A DNA stretch of 10,405 nt from JARRNO01 sp037384885 (GCA_037384885.1 JARRNO010000053.1:1-10405), one strand, 5' to 3'; positions 1 through 6,419 are shown, numbered from the stretch's first letter. The notes: generated by a model not told the origin, from the letters alone. Numbers and translations are program-made.

Positions 1-771
1 GCGGCAGAGTTCGAGGGCGTAAGACGGCGGCAGGTTGAAGGTGTTGTCCGTGAAATAGAAGCGCTCGATGCCGTCTTCCATCATGCCCGCCACGGCCTTC
101 GCCACGGCGGCGGGCGAGCGCCGGCGGATCCGCCGGCCCTCGATGGCTGGAGTGGAACAATACGCGCAGTTGAGCGGGCATCCCCGGCGGGTCTGGATGG
201 GCATCCAGGTGTCCGGCCCGCAGCCGGTTCTGTCAAACCATTCGTGCGCGTTCTGCCAGGGCATAGCGTCCAAGTCCTGAATGAAGGCGCGCGGAGCCGT
301 CAGGCCGGCGCCCTTGAGGTAGAGCCCCGGCAGGGAAGGCTCGCCGCCGGTCTGCAGGGCTTCGAGATAGGCGGGAAAGATCTCCTCACCCTCGCCCCGG
401 ATGCCGGCGTCGGCGCCCAGGTATTCCAGGATCTGGCCCGGAAAGATGCTGAAGCCCGCTCCGCCCAGAACGATGGGCGCGGCGGATTCCCGCCTGCAGA
501 TAGCGACGGCGTCGCGTGCCTGATCGAGCAGAAAGCGCGTGTTCAGCCTGGACTGGTCGTCCACGTTGCGGACTGAGACGCCGATGACTTTGGGATCGAA
601 TTCTTTGAGCCGGACTTTCAACGCGTCCAGGGGATCTTCGAAACGCGCCAGGTCGATCAGCCGAACGTCGTGCCCCGCCGCCTTCGCGGCCTCGGCCACG
701 TAGGCCAAGCCGAGCGGCAGGGCGACCATGCTGATGTCTTCCCGGTTGGCGGAAACGAGCAGTACCCGCAT
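1..771 (-). CDS. B12-binding-domain radical SAM protein (C-terminal part beyond the left edge)
   Basis: The minus strand is open from an ATG at 771 to base 1 (257 codons, no stop), so the C-terminus lies outside the window. Residues 1-135 look like a cobalamin-binding Rossmann domain: the start MRVLLVSANR, then LPLGLAYVAEAAKAAGHDV, then VIGVSVRN and IVLGGAGFS. Residues 193-206 hold the radical SAM motif RRGCPLNCAYCS with cysteines 198, 202 and 205 (CxxxCxxC), which ligate the 4Fe-4S cluster that cleaves S-adenosylmethionine. RFYFTDNTFN follows at 237-246, usual for this group. No DxHxxG is visible in the N-terminal domain, so cobalamin, if bound, would not be held by the classical histidine. 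A purine-rich GGGGGA lies 7 bases before the ATG. Family members act in methylations and rearrangements of lipids, cofactors or natural products; the substrate cannot be told. It is transcribed away from the tRNA gene. Confidence 0.88.
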   Translation of the reverse strand, partial: MRVLLVSANREDISMVALPLGLAYVAEAAKAAGHDVRLIDLARFEDPLDALKVRLKEFDPKVIGVSVRNVDDQSRLNTRFLLDQARDAVAICRRESAAPIVLGGAGFSIFPGQILEYLGADAGIRGEGEEIFPAYLEALQTGGEPSLPGLYLKGAGLTAPRAFIQDLDAMPWQNAHEWFDRTGCGPDTWMPIQTRRGCPLNCAYCSTPAIEGRRIRRRSPAAVAKAVAGMMEDGIERFYFTDNTFNLPPSYALELCR

Positions 772-797
772 GAGGCAGTCCCCCTGACTCTACAAAC

Positions 798-803
798 ACT
801 ATA
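798..803 (-). promoter_or_regulatory. Possible -10 box for the radical SAM gene
   Basis: On the minus strand TATAGT lies about 26 bases before the ATG at 771, which would give a leader of about 20 nt. No convincing -35 hexamer is seen 16-18 bases further upstream, so this is tentative. Confidence 0.25.
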
Positions 804-841
804 CCACCGGCGGGAATAGGTTCCCGGCCGACGGGGATGCT

Positions 842-869
842 TTGCATCGTGTTGCGGGCAGATTATACT
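842..869 (+). promoter_or_regulatory. Probable promoter of the tRNA-Leu gene
   Basis: TATACT (864-869, five of six matches to the -10 consensus) lies 9 bases before the mature tRNA. TTGCAT (842-847) sits 16 bp upstream of it as a weak -35. The predicted start near 876 would leave a 5' leader of only about 3 nt. Confidence 0.55.
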
Positions 870-878
870 GGTTGCAGC

Positions 879-965
879 GCCGGAGTGGCGGAAGTGGTAG
901 ACGCAAGGGACTTAAAATCCCTCGGCCGAAAGGCCGTGCCGGTTCAAGTCCGGCCTCCGGCACCA
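879..965 (+). tRNA. tRNA-Leu, anticodon UAA
   Basis: A complete class II cloverleaf of 87 nt. The acceptor stem GCCGGAG (879-885) pairs with CTCCGGC (955-961), followed by A962 and an encoded CCA (963-965). The anticodon stem AGGGA/TCCCT (906-910, 918-922) encloses the loop CTTAAAA, with anticodon TAA at 913-915, reading UUA. A long variable arm (923-937) forms a CGGCC/GGCCG stem with a GAAA loop. The T arm is GCCGG/CCGGC around TTCAAGT (938-954). The long variable arm and anticodon identify it as leucine. No T-rich terminator follows; an IS481 element begins about 75 bp downstream. Confidence 0.97.
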
Positions 966-1001
966 ATCAATTTCTCAACAGAAGCCCGATGTTGGCACTC
1001 A

Positions 1002-1029
1002 CTGTTTCGTGTCTGGTGTCTTGATTGTG
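1002..1029 (+). repeat. 7-bp-period degenerate array, left of the IS
   Basis: Four heptamers can be read: CTGTTTC, GTGTCTG, GTGTCTT, GATTGTG. The type is the same as the arrays at 2433-2467, 6351-6384, 6433-6467 and 6683-6717. Its orientation is opposite to that of the array on the other side of the IS, and the 11 bases GTGTCTGGTGT (1009-1019) are an exact reverse complement of 2446-2456. Confidence 0.6.
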
Positions 1030-1031
1030 CC
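1017..1031. repeat. 15-bp direct repeat flanking the IS, left copy
   Basis: TGTCTTGATTGTGCC is repeated exactly at 2417-2431. It is either a long target-site duplication or shared end sequence. The left copy continues the heptamer array, as expected of host sequence; the right copy overlaps what looks like the outer end motif of the IS. Confidence 0.6.
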
Positions 1032-1040
1032 GCCCGGTGT

Positions 1041-1090
1041 AGGTTCAACACATAGGTCACAAAAAGGTTCAAGACATGGGTCACGGTTTT
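1041..1090 (+). repeat. Left end of the IS, two copies of the end motif
   Basis: Two imperfect direct copies of AGGTTCAAGACATGGGTCAC: an outer one from 1041 (with ACACATAGG) and an inner one from 1065. The reverse complement of the right end shows the same doubled arrangement. Such doubled sites would fit transposase binding; that role is inferred. Confidence 0.75.
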
Positions 1091-1124
1091 TGGAAAACTG
1101 GTACTCCAAGAGGGAGGACCAGCC

Positions 1125-2372
1125 ATGCCTTGGAAGGAGGCCTCAGTGATGGACCTGCGATACGAGTTTGTGAGGCGGGCCTTGCGGGAAGAAGAGCCGT
1201 TTGCGGCGCTGTGCCGGGAGTACGGGATTGCGACGAAGACGGGGTATAAGTGGAAGCGGCGGTTTATACGGGGGGGCCGTCCGGCGCTTCTGGATGCGCC
1301 TCGGCGGCCGGACCGGTCTCCGCGCGCGCTGAGCGAGGCGGTGGTGTGCGAGATAATCCGGTTCAAAGAAGCGCACCGCACCTGGGGGCCGGCGAAGCTA
1401 CGGGAGCTGTATCGCCGGGCGCACCCGGCTCAGGACTTGCCGTCGCTCAGCTCCTTTAAGCGGGTGCTGGACCGTGCGGGGCTGGTGAAGACGCGCCGGC
1501 GGCGCCGAAGCGAAAGCACGGGGCGCTTGTCGCACCGGGTGGTGGCGCTGCGGCCTCATGACGTGTGGACGGTGGACTTCAAGGGCTGGTGGCGGACCCG
1601 GGACGGGGCACAGTGCGAGCCGCTGACGGTCCGGGACGCCTTCAGCCGCTATGTGCTGTGTGCCCTTCCCCTGGCGAGCCGGCGCACCGAGGTCGTGAAG
1701 GCGGTCTTTGAAGGTCTCTTCCAGACCGAGGGGATGCCGGGGTGCATCCGGAGCGATAACGGGTCGCCCTTCGCGGGCCGCGGCGCGCCTTTGGGACTGA
1801 GTCGGCTGTCGGTCTGGTGGCTTAGCCTGGGGATCGATCTGGACCGGATCCCCCCGGGTCAGCCGGGGGAAAACGGCGGTCACGAACGGATGCATCGAGA
1901 CATCTGGGAAGAGATGGAATTGAACCCACGGGAGACGCTGACGGAGCAGGCCGCGGCCCTGGAGATCTGGCGAAAGACCTTCAACGAGGAGCGCCCCCAC
2001 GAAAGCTTGGGGATGCGGCGGCCGGCCGATCTCTATCACCGCTCCGAACGGGTGTATACCGGCACACCGGACCGGCTGGACTACTCGGCGGGCCTGCTGT
2101 GCCGGCGGGTGTCCAAGGTCGGCCAAATCCGTTTCCGCCGCGCCCGGATTTTTCTCAGCATGGCCCTGTGTGGCTGGGATGTGGGGCTGAAGCTCCGGAA
2201 AGACGGGACGTACGATGTGTATTTCGGACGCTACTGCCTGGGGCGAGCGGATCCGCTCACCGCGTCCTTTCAAACCCTCAGGGGCGTCCAGCACCCCGCC
2301 AATTCGACGGAAGAACAGCAGGACGCTGGGGCCCCGGCGCCGGGGCCCCAGCGTCCCGAACTGGACAGCTGA
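1125..2372 (+). CDS. IS481-family DDE transposase
   Basis: A 415-residue transposase that catalyses cut-and-join transposition of its own element. The start MPWKEASVMD is a typical IS481 N-terminus, and AGGGAGGA lies 6 bases before the ATG, which supports this start. Residues 10-50 are a helix-turn-helix (CREYGIATKTGYKWKRRF). A second DNA-binding segment covers about 65-125. The RNase H-like integrase core runs about 140-300, with catalytic candidates D151 (WTVDFKGWW), D211 (IRSDNGSPF) and E254 (GGHERMHRDI). RPHESLGMRRPADLY at 290-304 is the usual end of the core. Residues about 309-373 form a beta-rich C-terminal domain. No frameshift or stop interrupts it, so it may be active. The last 20 or so codons run through a perfect palindrome and read as a low-complexity tail, so the ancestral stop may have been further upstream. 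Confidence 0.93.
   Translation: MPWKEASVMDLRYEFVRRALREEEPFAALCREYGIATKTGYKWKRRFIRGGRPALLDAPRRPDRSPRALSEAVVCEIIRFKEAHRTWGPAKLRELYRRAHPAQDLPSLSSFKRVLDRAGLVKTRRRRRSESTGRLSHRVVALRPHDVWTVDFKGWWRTRDGAQCEPLTVRDAFSRYVLCALPLASRRTEVVKAVFEGLFQTEGMPGCIRSDNGSPFAGRGAPLGLSRLSVWWLSLGIDLDRIPPGQPGENGGHERMHRDIWEEMELNPRETLTEQAAALEIWRKTFNEERPHESLGMRRPADLYHRSERVYTGTPDRLDYSAGLLCRRVSKVGQIRFRRARIFLSMALCGWDVGLKLRKDGTYDVYFGRYCLGRADPLTASFQTLRGVQHPANSTEEQQDAGAPAPGPQRPELDS
2321..2356. repeat. 36-bp perfect palindrome at the 3' end of the transposase gene
   Basis: The 18 bases 2321-2338 are exactly reverse-complementary to 2339-2356, with no spacer. The centre is CCGGC/GCCGG. It lies 14 bases before the transposase stop and about 20 bases before the right IS end. 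As RNA it would form a very stable hairpin. No U-tract follows, so it is not a standard intrinsic terminator. It could block readthrough or mark the end for the transposase; both are inferred. Confidence 0.9.
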
Positions 2373-2377
2373 ACATG

Positions 2378-2427
2378 AAAAGTGTTACCTATGTCCTGAA
2401 CCTAACGTGTTACCCATGTCTTGATTG
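2378..2427 (-). repeat. Right end of the IS, two copies of the end motif
   Basis: Read on the minus strand, two copies of the end motif follow each other: outer TCAAGACATGGGTAACAC and inner AGGTTCAGGACATAGGTAAC. They match the left end with a few mismatches and a 1-base difference in spacing. Confidence 0.75.
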
Positions 2428-2431
2428 TGCC
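2417..2431. repeat. 15-bp direct repeat flanking the IS, right copy
   Basis: An exact copy of 1017-1031. Its first eight bases, TGTCTTGA, also fit the outer end motif of the IS. The boundary between element and host therefore cannot be fixed from one copy. Confidence 0.6.
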
Positions 2432-2432
2432 C

Positions 2433-2475
2433 CACTAAACACGAAACACCAGACACAAGACACTGCGCGGCAGCG
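2433..2475 (-). repeat. Heptamer array with hairpin, right of the IS
   Basis: Five CACNNNN heptamers (2433-2467) are followed by CACTGC-GCG-GCAGCG (2461-2475), a 6-bp stem with one G-T pair and a 3-nt loop. On the minus strand the order is hairpin, GTG heptamers, GTGGG. Reverse-complemented, 33 bases of it match 6433-6465 exactly. Confidence 0.8.
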
Positions 2476-3090
2476 AATGCGGGGTCTGCAAAGGCGCCTT
2501 CACTTGCGAAGTATTGAGCCCATGCGCCAAATGCCCGTCTTACAAGCATTTGCACACGGAGTGCACTTGATATTCAAACCCTCTGATGATAGGCTTTTCA
2601 CGAACCGGAGGGAACGCGAAGAGTGAAGGTTCCAGTTCCTGGGAATTCACGCAAGTGAGATATCGCTTACGAAGCCACGGAACATCTTCAAGAGGTCAAT
2701 GTGCTCGAGACGTGCCGGGGTGGGACCAGCCTTGGGATCAAAAAGGGTATGGCCCATGCGGCGTTGCGCTTCATTCCGGCGGCATGTCACGCCGCCCATT
2801 GAAGACACAAGCATGAGAGTGCACGCGAGGCTGCTGCCCGGGCGAAAACGTCGCAGAGGGGATAAAGAGGCGTCTTGAATCCACCGGAAAGGAACCAGCC
2901 TGGCCCATGTGTGCCGCCCCTGAGGCGGGCACTCGGCCCCTGTCCTTTCCAATAAAATTTGCACGGCTGGATCACTTCGGCCCGACACTGGCTTCGCAGA
3001 GGATTTATCGGTTGTTCCGTTCCGCAACTTCCGGTAAATTAAGTGCTTACGGGCGGAGTGCGCCCGCCGCGAAATCCACACAACGTGAAT
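2476..3090. other. Region of about 600 bp with no recognisable gene
   Basis: No reading frame here resembles a known protein. The longest is a 144-codon minus-strand frame (3081-2647), arginine- and serine-rich, without recognisable motifs or a good ribosome site. Small inverted repeats are present: GGCGGC/GCCGCC around a 7-nt loop (2778-2796), a bulged stem near 2908-2929, and GGGCG/CGCCC at about 3051-3065. It may be decayed mobile DNA or hold an unrecognised RNA. Confidence 0.5.
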
Positions 3091-3094
3091 AACT

Positions 3095-3123
3095 TGATTT
3101 CAGGCGCGATGCGCCTGAAATCA
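3095..3123. repeat. Perfect 13-bp hairpin with 3-nt loop
   Basis: TGATTTCAGGCGC, loop GAT, then the exact complement. No T-run follows on the plus strand, so it is not a canonical terminator. It lies 48 bp upstream of the S23-type cassette's left end. Confidence 0.85.
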
Positions 3124-3152
3124 GGAGGAGGGTAGAAGGCTTCAGCTTCGAA

Positions 3153-3170
3153 GATGCCTGCCGGGGCATC
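3153..3170. repeat. Hairpin abutting the first S23-type cassette
   Basis: GATGCC and GGCATC are separated by six bases. The hairpin ends exactly where the 32-bp inverted end begins (3171). This repeats the hairpin-next-to-array arrangement seen elsewhere in the window. Confidence 0.6.
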
Positions 3171-3202
3171 GTGACTGGGTAACGAAGTCATTAGGTGATT
3201 AG
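3171..3202 (-). repeat. Left inverted end of cassette 1
   Basis: Four 8-bp units in inverse orientation: GTGACTGG, GTAACGAA, GTCATTAG, GTGATTAG. The last 13 bases are an exact reverse complement of 3719-3731. Confidence 0.7.
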
Positions 3203-3293
3203 ATATTAAAGCTGCCCTTTGAGGGCGAGTACGAGAACCTCAACAAATCATCGTTTCCAGTTTCGCGGCGATTAGAATGAAAGGACATCCAGA

Positions 3294-3654
3294 ATGACAA
3301 GACCCCACAAGCGTCTTGAGGCCTGGCGGGCCGGCATGGAACTCGTGAAAAAGATCTATAGGGAAACCCGTTTCTTTCCTGCCGACGAGCAGTATGGTCT
3401 GACCAGCCAGCTCAAAAGGGCCGCAGTTTCAGTCCCGGTAAATATAGCGGAAGGCGCTGCACGGAGCACCGGCAAAGAATTCAAGCATTTTCTTTCAATC
3501 GCCCAAGGATCGCTCAGCGAGTTGGATACCTTAAATTACTATAGCCAAAGAGGTTGGACTCCTGTTAGAGAATAAATTTAAGGGCTTGGAAGCCCTTATC
3601 GAGAAAACCTCGTCGCTTGTTTCCGGCCTGCATCGCTCAATAACGGTGAACTGA
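3294..3654 (+). pseudogene. S23-type four-helix-bundle protein, frameshifted
   Basis: The frame from ATG 3294 (AAAGGA at 3280-3285, 8 bases upstream) gives about 80 good family residues: WRAGMELVKKIY, QYGLTSQLKRAAVSVPVNIA, the hallmark NIAEGAAR (50-57) and GSLSELDTL. It then leaves the family and stops at 3575. If one A of the AAA at 3533-3535 is skipped, the frame continues as ITIAKEVGLLLENK to a stop at 3652-3654. That gives 119 residues, exactly the length of the homologue at 8253-8612. It is therefore a single-base insertion, or a sequencing error, in an otherwise intact gene. These proteins are homologous to those encoded by 23S rRNA intervening sequences and to retroelement Avd proteins. 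They form four-helix bundles; their cellular role is not known. Confidence 0.88.
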
Positions 3655-3690
3655 TTTTTGCTCGGAGATATTCTGTCCCGCACGATCCAA

Positions 3691-3762
3691 TCACTTAGTC
3701 ACCTAGTCACCTAGTCACCTAATCACCTAATCACTCAATATCCCAGTCACTTAGTCACACGC
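3691..3762 (+). repeat. 8-bp tandem array, nine units, right end of cassette 1
   Basis: Nine 8-bp units in constant register: TCACTTAG, TCACCTAG twice, TCACCTAA twice, TCACTCAA, a divergent TATCCCAG, TCACTTAG, TCACACGC. Bases 3719-3750 form the inverted partner of 3171-3202. The array ends 34 bp before the sat-cysC ribosome site, so the promoter of that gene must lie in or upstream of the array. Confidence 0.9.
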
Positions 3763-3809
3763 ACACCCGCGCAGGATTCCCGCGGCTTTTCCCCCAAAGG
3801 AGCTCCCCA

Positions 3810-5534
3810 ATGACCCACCTCATTCCCCCTCACGGCGGCACGCTCATCGATCCGATGGTTTCGCCGGAAGAAGCCGCCGCGATGAAATCCGCTTCCAGAG
3901 AATGGCCTTCCTGGGATTTGAACGATCGTCAGATTTGCGATCTCGAATTGCTTCTCAACGGCGGCTTCTCTCCTCTCGCCGGATTCATGACGCGCAGGGA
4001 TTACGATCCGGTCTGCGAAAAGATGCGGCTGGCGGACGGTACGCTCTGGCCCATGCCCATCACCCTCGACGTGACCGAGGCCTTCGCACAAACCGTTGAA
4101 AAGGGCAAGACCGTCGCCCTGCGCGACCCGGAAGGCGTCATGCTCGCCGCGCTCGAAGTGGAAGACATCTGGACGCCCGACCGGAAAGCGGAGGCCGCGG
4201 CCGTCTTCGGTACGGAAAATCCAGACCACCCCGGCGTCAACTACCTTCTCAACAAAGCCAACCCCGTCTATGTCGGGGGCACGCTCAAGGGAATCCAGCT
4301 CCCCATTCACTACGACTTCCGCGAAGTCCGCCTGACGCCCTCCGAAGTGCGCGCCGACTTCGCCCGCAAGGGCTGGCGCAGGGTCGTTGCCTTCCAGACC
4401 CGCAACCCCATGCACCGCGCTCACCTTGAATTGACCACACGCGCCGCCCGCGAAATGGAAGCCAATCTGCTGATTCACCCCTCCGTCGGCATGACCAAGC
4501 CCGGCGACGTGGACCACTACACGCGGGTCCGATGCTACCAGGCCCTGCTTCCCCACTATCCGAAGCAGACCGTCAAGCTTTCATTGCTGCCTCTCGCCAT
4601 GAGAATGGGCGGGCCGCGCGAGGCCCTCTGGCATGCGTTGATCCGCAAAAACTATGGATGCACGCACTTCATCGTCGGCCGGGACCACGCCGGCCCCGGC
4701 AAGGACAGGGCCGGAAACCCCTTCTACGGCCCCTACGACGCCCAGGACCTCTTCAAGAAACACCAGGACGAGATGGGGATCGAGATGGTGCCCTTCCGCA
4801 TGGTGGTGTACGTGGAAGACGACGACGCCTACATGCCTCAGGACGAAGTCCCCGAGGGTGCTCGCGTGCTGACGATTTCAGGCACGGAGCTGCGCAAGCG
4901 GCTCGCCGAGGGCCGCGAAATCCCATCCTGGTTCACCTATCCCGAAGTGGCCCAGGAGCTGCGCAAGACCCACCCGCCGCGCTCCAAGCAAGGCTTCACG
5001 GTCTTCTTTACGGGCCTGTCGGGATCGGGCAAATCCACCATCGCCAAGACGCTGCTCGTCAAGCTTCTGGAAATGGGCGGCCGGCCCATCACGCTGCTCG
5101 ACGGCGACATCGTCCGCAAGAACCTCTCATCCGAGCTGGGCTTTTCCAAGGAGCACCGCGACCTAAACATCCGCCGCATCGGCTTCGTTGCTTCCGAGAT
5201 CACCAAGAACGGCGGCATCGCCCTTTGCGCTCCCATCGCGCCTTACCGCAATGTACGGCGCGACAATAAGGCGCTCATTTCAGCCGTCGGCGGCTACATC
5301 CTGGTCCACGTCGCCACACCACTGGAAGTCTGCGAGACACGCGACCGGAAAGGGCTTTACGCCAAGGCGCGGGCTGGGATTATCAAGGAGTTCACCGGTA
5401 TCTCCGACCCCTACGAGGCGCCGGAGTACCCCGAGGTCAAACTCGACACCACCGACCTGAGCCCCGAGGAATGCGCGCAGGCCATCCTCCTGCACCTCGA
5501 ACGGGAAGGGTATATCGCCGGCAACGGCGACTGA
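3810..5534 (+). CDS. Bifunctional sulfate adenylyltransferase / adenylylsulfate kinase
   Basis: A 574-residue cytosolic fusion that converts sulfate and ATP to APS, then phosphorylates APS to PAPS. Residues 1-385 are ATP sulfurylase: a PUA-like N-terminus (LLNGGFSPLAGFM at 48-60), the nucleotide motif QTRNPMHRAH (196-205) and VGRDHAGPGKD (289-299). Residues 397-570 are APS kinase: P-loop GLSGSGKS (402-409), LLDGD at 429-433, FSKEHRDLNIRRIGFVA from 445, and GISDPYEAPEYP at 530-541. All key motifs are intact, so both activities are expected. The start is set by AAAGGAG (3796-3802), 7 bases before the ATG. The permease gene begins 16 bases after its stop, so the two are probably cotranscribed. 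PAPS can feed reductive assimilation or sulfotransferases; cysQ downstream disposes of the PAP by-product. Confidence 0.96.
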   Translation: MTHLIPPHGGTLIDPMVSPEEAAAMKSASREWPSWDLNDRQICDLELLLNGGFSPLAGFMTRRDYDPVCEKMRLADGTLWPMPITLDVTEAFAQTVEKGKTVALRDPEGVMLAALEVEDIWTPDRKAEAAAVFGTENPDHPGVNYLLNKANPVYVGGTLKGIQLPIHYDFREVRLTPSEVRADFARKGWRRVVAFQTRNPMHRAHLELTTRAAREMEANLLIHPSVGMTKPGDVDHYTRVRCYQALLPHYPKQTVKLSLLPLAMRMGGPREALWHALIRKNYGCTHFIVGRDHAGPGKDRAGNPFYGPYDAQDLFKKHQDEMGIEMVPFRMVVYVEDDDAYMPQDEVPEGARVLTISGTELRKRLAEGREIPSWFTYPEVAQELRKTHPPRSKQGFTVFFTGLSGSGKSTIAKTLLVKLLEMGGRPITLLDGDIVRKNLSSELGFSKEHRDLNIRRIGFVASEITKNGGIALCAPIAPYRNVRRDNKALISAVGGYILVHVATPLEVCETRDRKGLYAKARAGIIKEFTGISDPYEAPEYPEVKLDTTDLSPEECAQAILLHLEREGYIAGNGD

Positions 5535-5550
5535 TCCGGGTTACGGGACC

Positions 5551-6336
5551 TTGACCGATCCCATTTTCGCACCCGGCGTCGGCCTGCTGGTGGGAATCCT
5601 GGTGGGCATGACCGGCGTCGGGGGCGGCGTGGTGCTGCTGCCGCTGCTCATTTTCGGGCTCGGCGTCGCGCCGCTGGAAGCCGTCGGCACCGGGGCGGCG
5701 TTTTCCGCCCTCAGCAAGGTCGTGGTCACGGGCTTCAACCTGAAGCACAAGACCGTGGACTGGCGGCTCGTCGGGGCGCTGTCCCTGGGCAGCATTCCGG
5801 CGTCCTTCGGCGGCGTCGCCATGCTGGCGCATCTGAAGACCGCTTACGGTTCCGGCCTCAACAGCCTGCTGGAGCATTTCATCGGCTGGCTGCTCGTCCT
5901 GGTTCCGCTTCTCCTCATCGCCCAGGTCATCCTGGAAAAGAGGACCGGCGCGCCGCTCAAGACCTGCGTGGAGCACCTGCCCGGCGTCAACCGTTACACC
6001 GGCGCCGTAGTTTCCGGGCTGATCGCCGGATTCCTGGTGGGCATCACCTCCATCGGCTCGGGCATCGTGGTCATCATCCTGCTGTTGCTCTTCTATACGC
6101 GGCCCACGCCGGTGCTCGTGGCCACGGACGTGGCCCACGCGGTCATTCTCATGGGCGCCACGGCGCTCATGCACTTCGAGCTGGGCACCGTGGATCTGTC
6201 GCTCGTCTTCTGGCTGCTGCTCGGGGCCGTTCCCGGCGCCTGGATCGGCACCCATTTCGGCGCCCGAATCCCCGGCGCCTGGCTCCGCACCGCCCTCATC
6301 CTGCTGCTGGTTCTCACCGGAATCAGAATGATCTAG
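5551..6336 (+). CDS. TauE/SafE-family sulfur-anion permease
   Basis: A 261-residue inner-membrane protein with seven to eight predicted hydrophobic segments (about 8-36, 38-60, 71-93, 107-128, 150-184, 187-208, 217-238, 244-261). The glycine-rich VGILVGMTGVGGGVVLLPLL is the family's N-terminal half-repeat. AGFLVGITSIGSG (about 159-171) is the matching C-terminal half-repeat. The start is TTG 5551: no ATG or GTG is available upstream in frame before the sat-cysC stop, and the first ATG (5608) would cut the first membrane segment. The ribosome site is poor (GGGA, 2 bases away), so translation may be coupled to sat-cysC, which ends 16 bases upstream. Members move sulfite, sulfate, sulfonates or other small anions. 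Next to a PAPS-forming enzyme, sulfate or sulfite is likely, but substrate and direction cannot be read from the sequence. Confidence 0.87.
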   Translation: MTDPIFAPGVGLLVGILVGMTGVGGGVVLLPLLIFGLGVAPLEAVGTGAAFSALSKVVVTGFNLKHKTVDWRLVGALSLGSIPASFGGVAMLAHLKTAYGSGLNSLLEHFIGWLLVLVPLLLIAQVILEKRTGAPLKTCVEHLPGVNRYTGAVVSGLIAGFLVGITSIGSGIVVIILLLLFYTRPTPVLVATDVAHAVILMGATALMHFELGTVDLSLVFWLLLGAVPGAWIGTHFGARIPGAWLRTALILLLVLTGIRMI

Positions 6337-6384
6337 CCGCAGGGCGGCTGGTGTTTTGTGATTCGTGATTAGTGTTTAGTGGGC
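6335..6384 (+). repeat. Hairpin plus heptamer array after the permease gene
   Basis: AGCCGC-AGG-GCGGCT (6335-6349), a perfect 6-bp stem with a 3-nt loop, overlaps the last two bases of the permease stop codon. It is followed by four GTGNTTN heptamers and GTGGGC (6351-6384). The hairpin may help end the upstream transcript, although no T-run follows. Confidence 0.8.
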
Positions 6385-6419
6385 GCAAGCGGTCGATGCG
6401 CTGACGCGCAGTGAACCCT

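Larger units (their letters stand above)
1041..2427 (+). mobile_element. IS481-type insertion sequence
   Basis: About 1.4 kb bounded by related inverted ends (1041-1090 and 2378-2427), carrying one intact IS481-type DDE transposase. Exact limits are uncertain. Alignment of the ends gives roughly 1041-2427, whereas a 15-bp target duplication would place the ends at 1032 and 2416. The element lies between the tRNA-Leu and a long region without genes and interrupts no recognisable gene. It splits, or lies between, two oppositely oriented heptamer arrays. Confidence 0.85.
3171..3762 (+). mobile_element. Candidate S23-type cassette 1 with octamer inverted ends
   Basis: A segment of about 580 bp holding only an S23-type gene. 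Its left end (3171-3202) is reverse-complementary to 3719-3750 at 26 of 32 positions. Both ends are built of 8-bp units (TCACCTAG type), and the right array extends over 3691-3762. No transposase is inside. Calling it mobile is inference from terminal inverted repeats, a single gene, and a comparable second cassette at 8138-8645. Confidence 0.5.

Noticed and set aside
879..1031. tRNA-Leu as an integration site for a genomic island
   Set aside because: No integrase and no duplicated 3' tRNA fragment seen; the nearby IS481 element does not need a tRNA target.
2965..2975. GGCTGGATCAC, like the 3' end of 16S rRNA
   Set aside because: An 11-base match only; flanking sequence is not rRNA.
2647..3081. 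A 144-codon minus-strand open frame
   Set aside because: Arginine-rich, without recognisable motifs or a clear ribosome site. It looks like a chance frame, although a search could overturn this.
3579..3598. Inverted repeat TAAGGGCTT/AAGCCCTTA as a terminator
   Set aside because: It lies in the former coding sequence of the S23-type gene, where the restored frame reads FKGLEALI, and has no T-run after it.
3691..3762. Possible CRISPR or other long-repeat array
   Set aside because: Units are 8 bp and contiguous with no spacers; no cas genes nearby.
3747..4556. Long minus-strand frame opposite sat-cysC
   Set aside because: A shadow of a well-supported gene in GC-rich DNA. The same applies to 5437-6255 (opposite the permease), 1398-2294 (opposite the transposase) and 8799-9590 (opposite cysQ).
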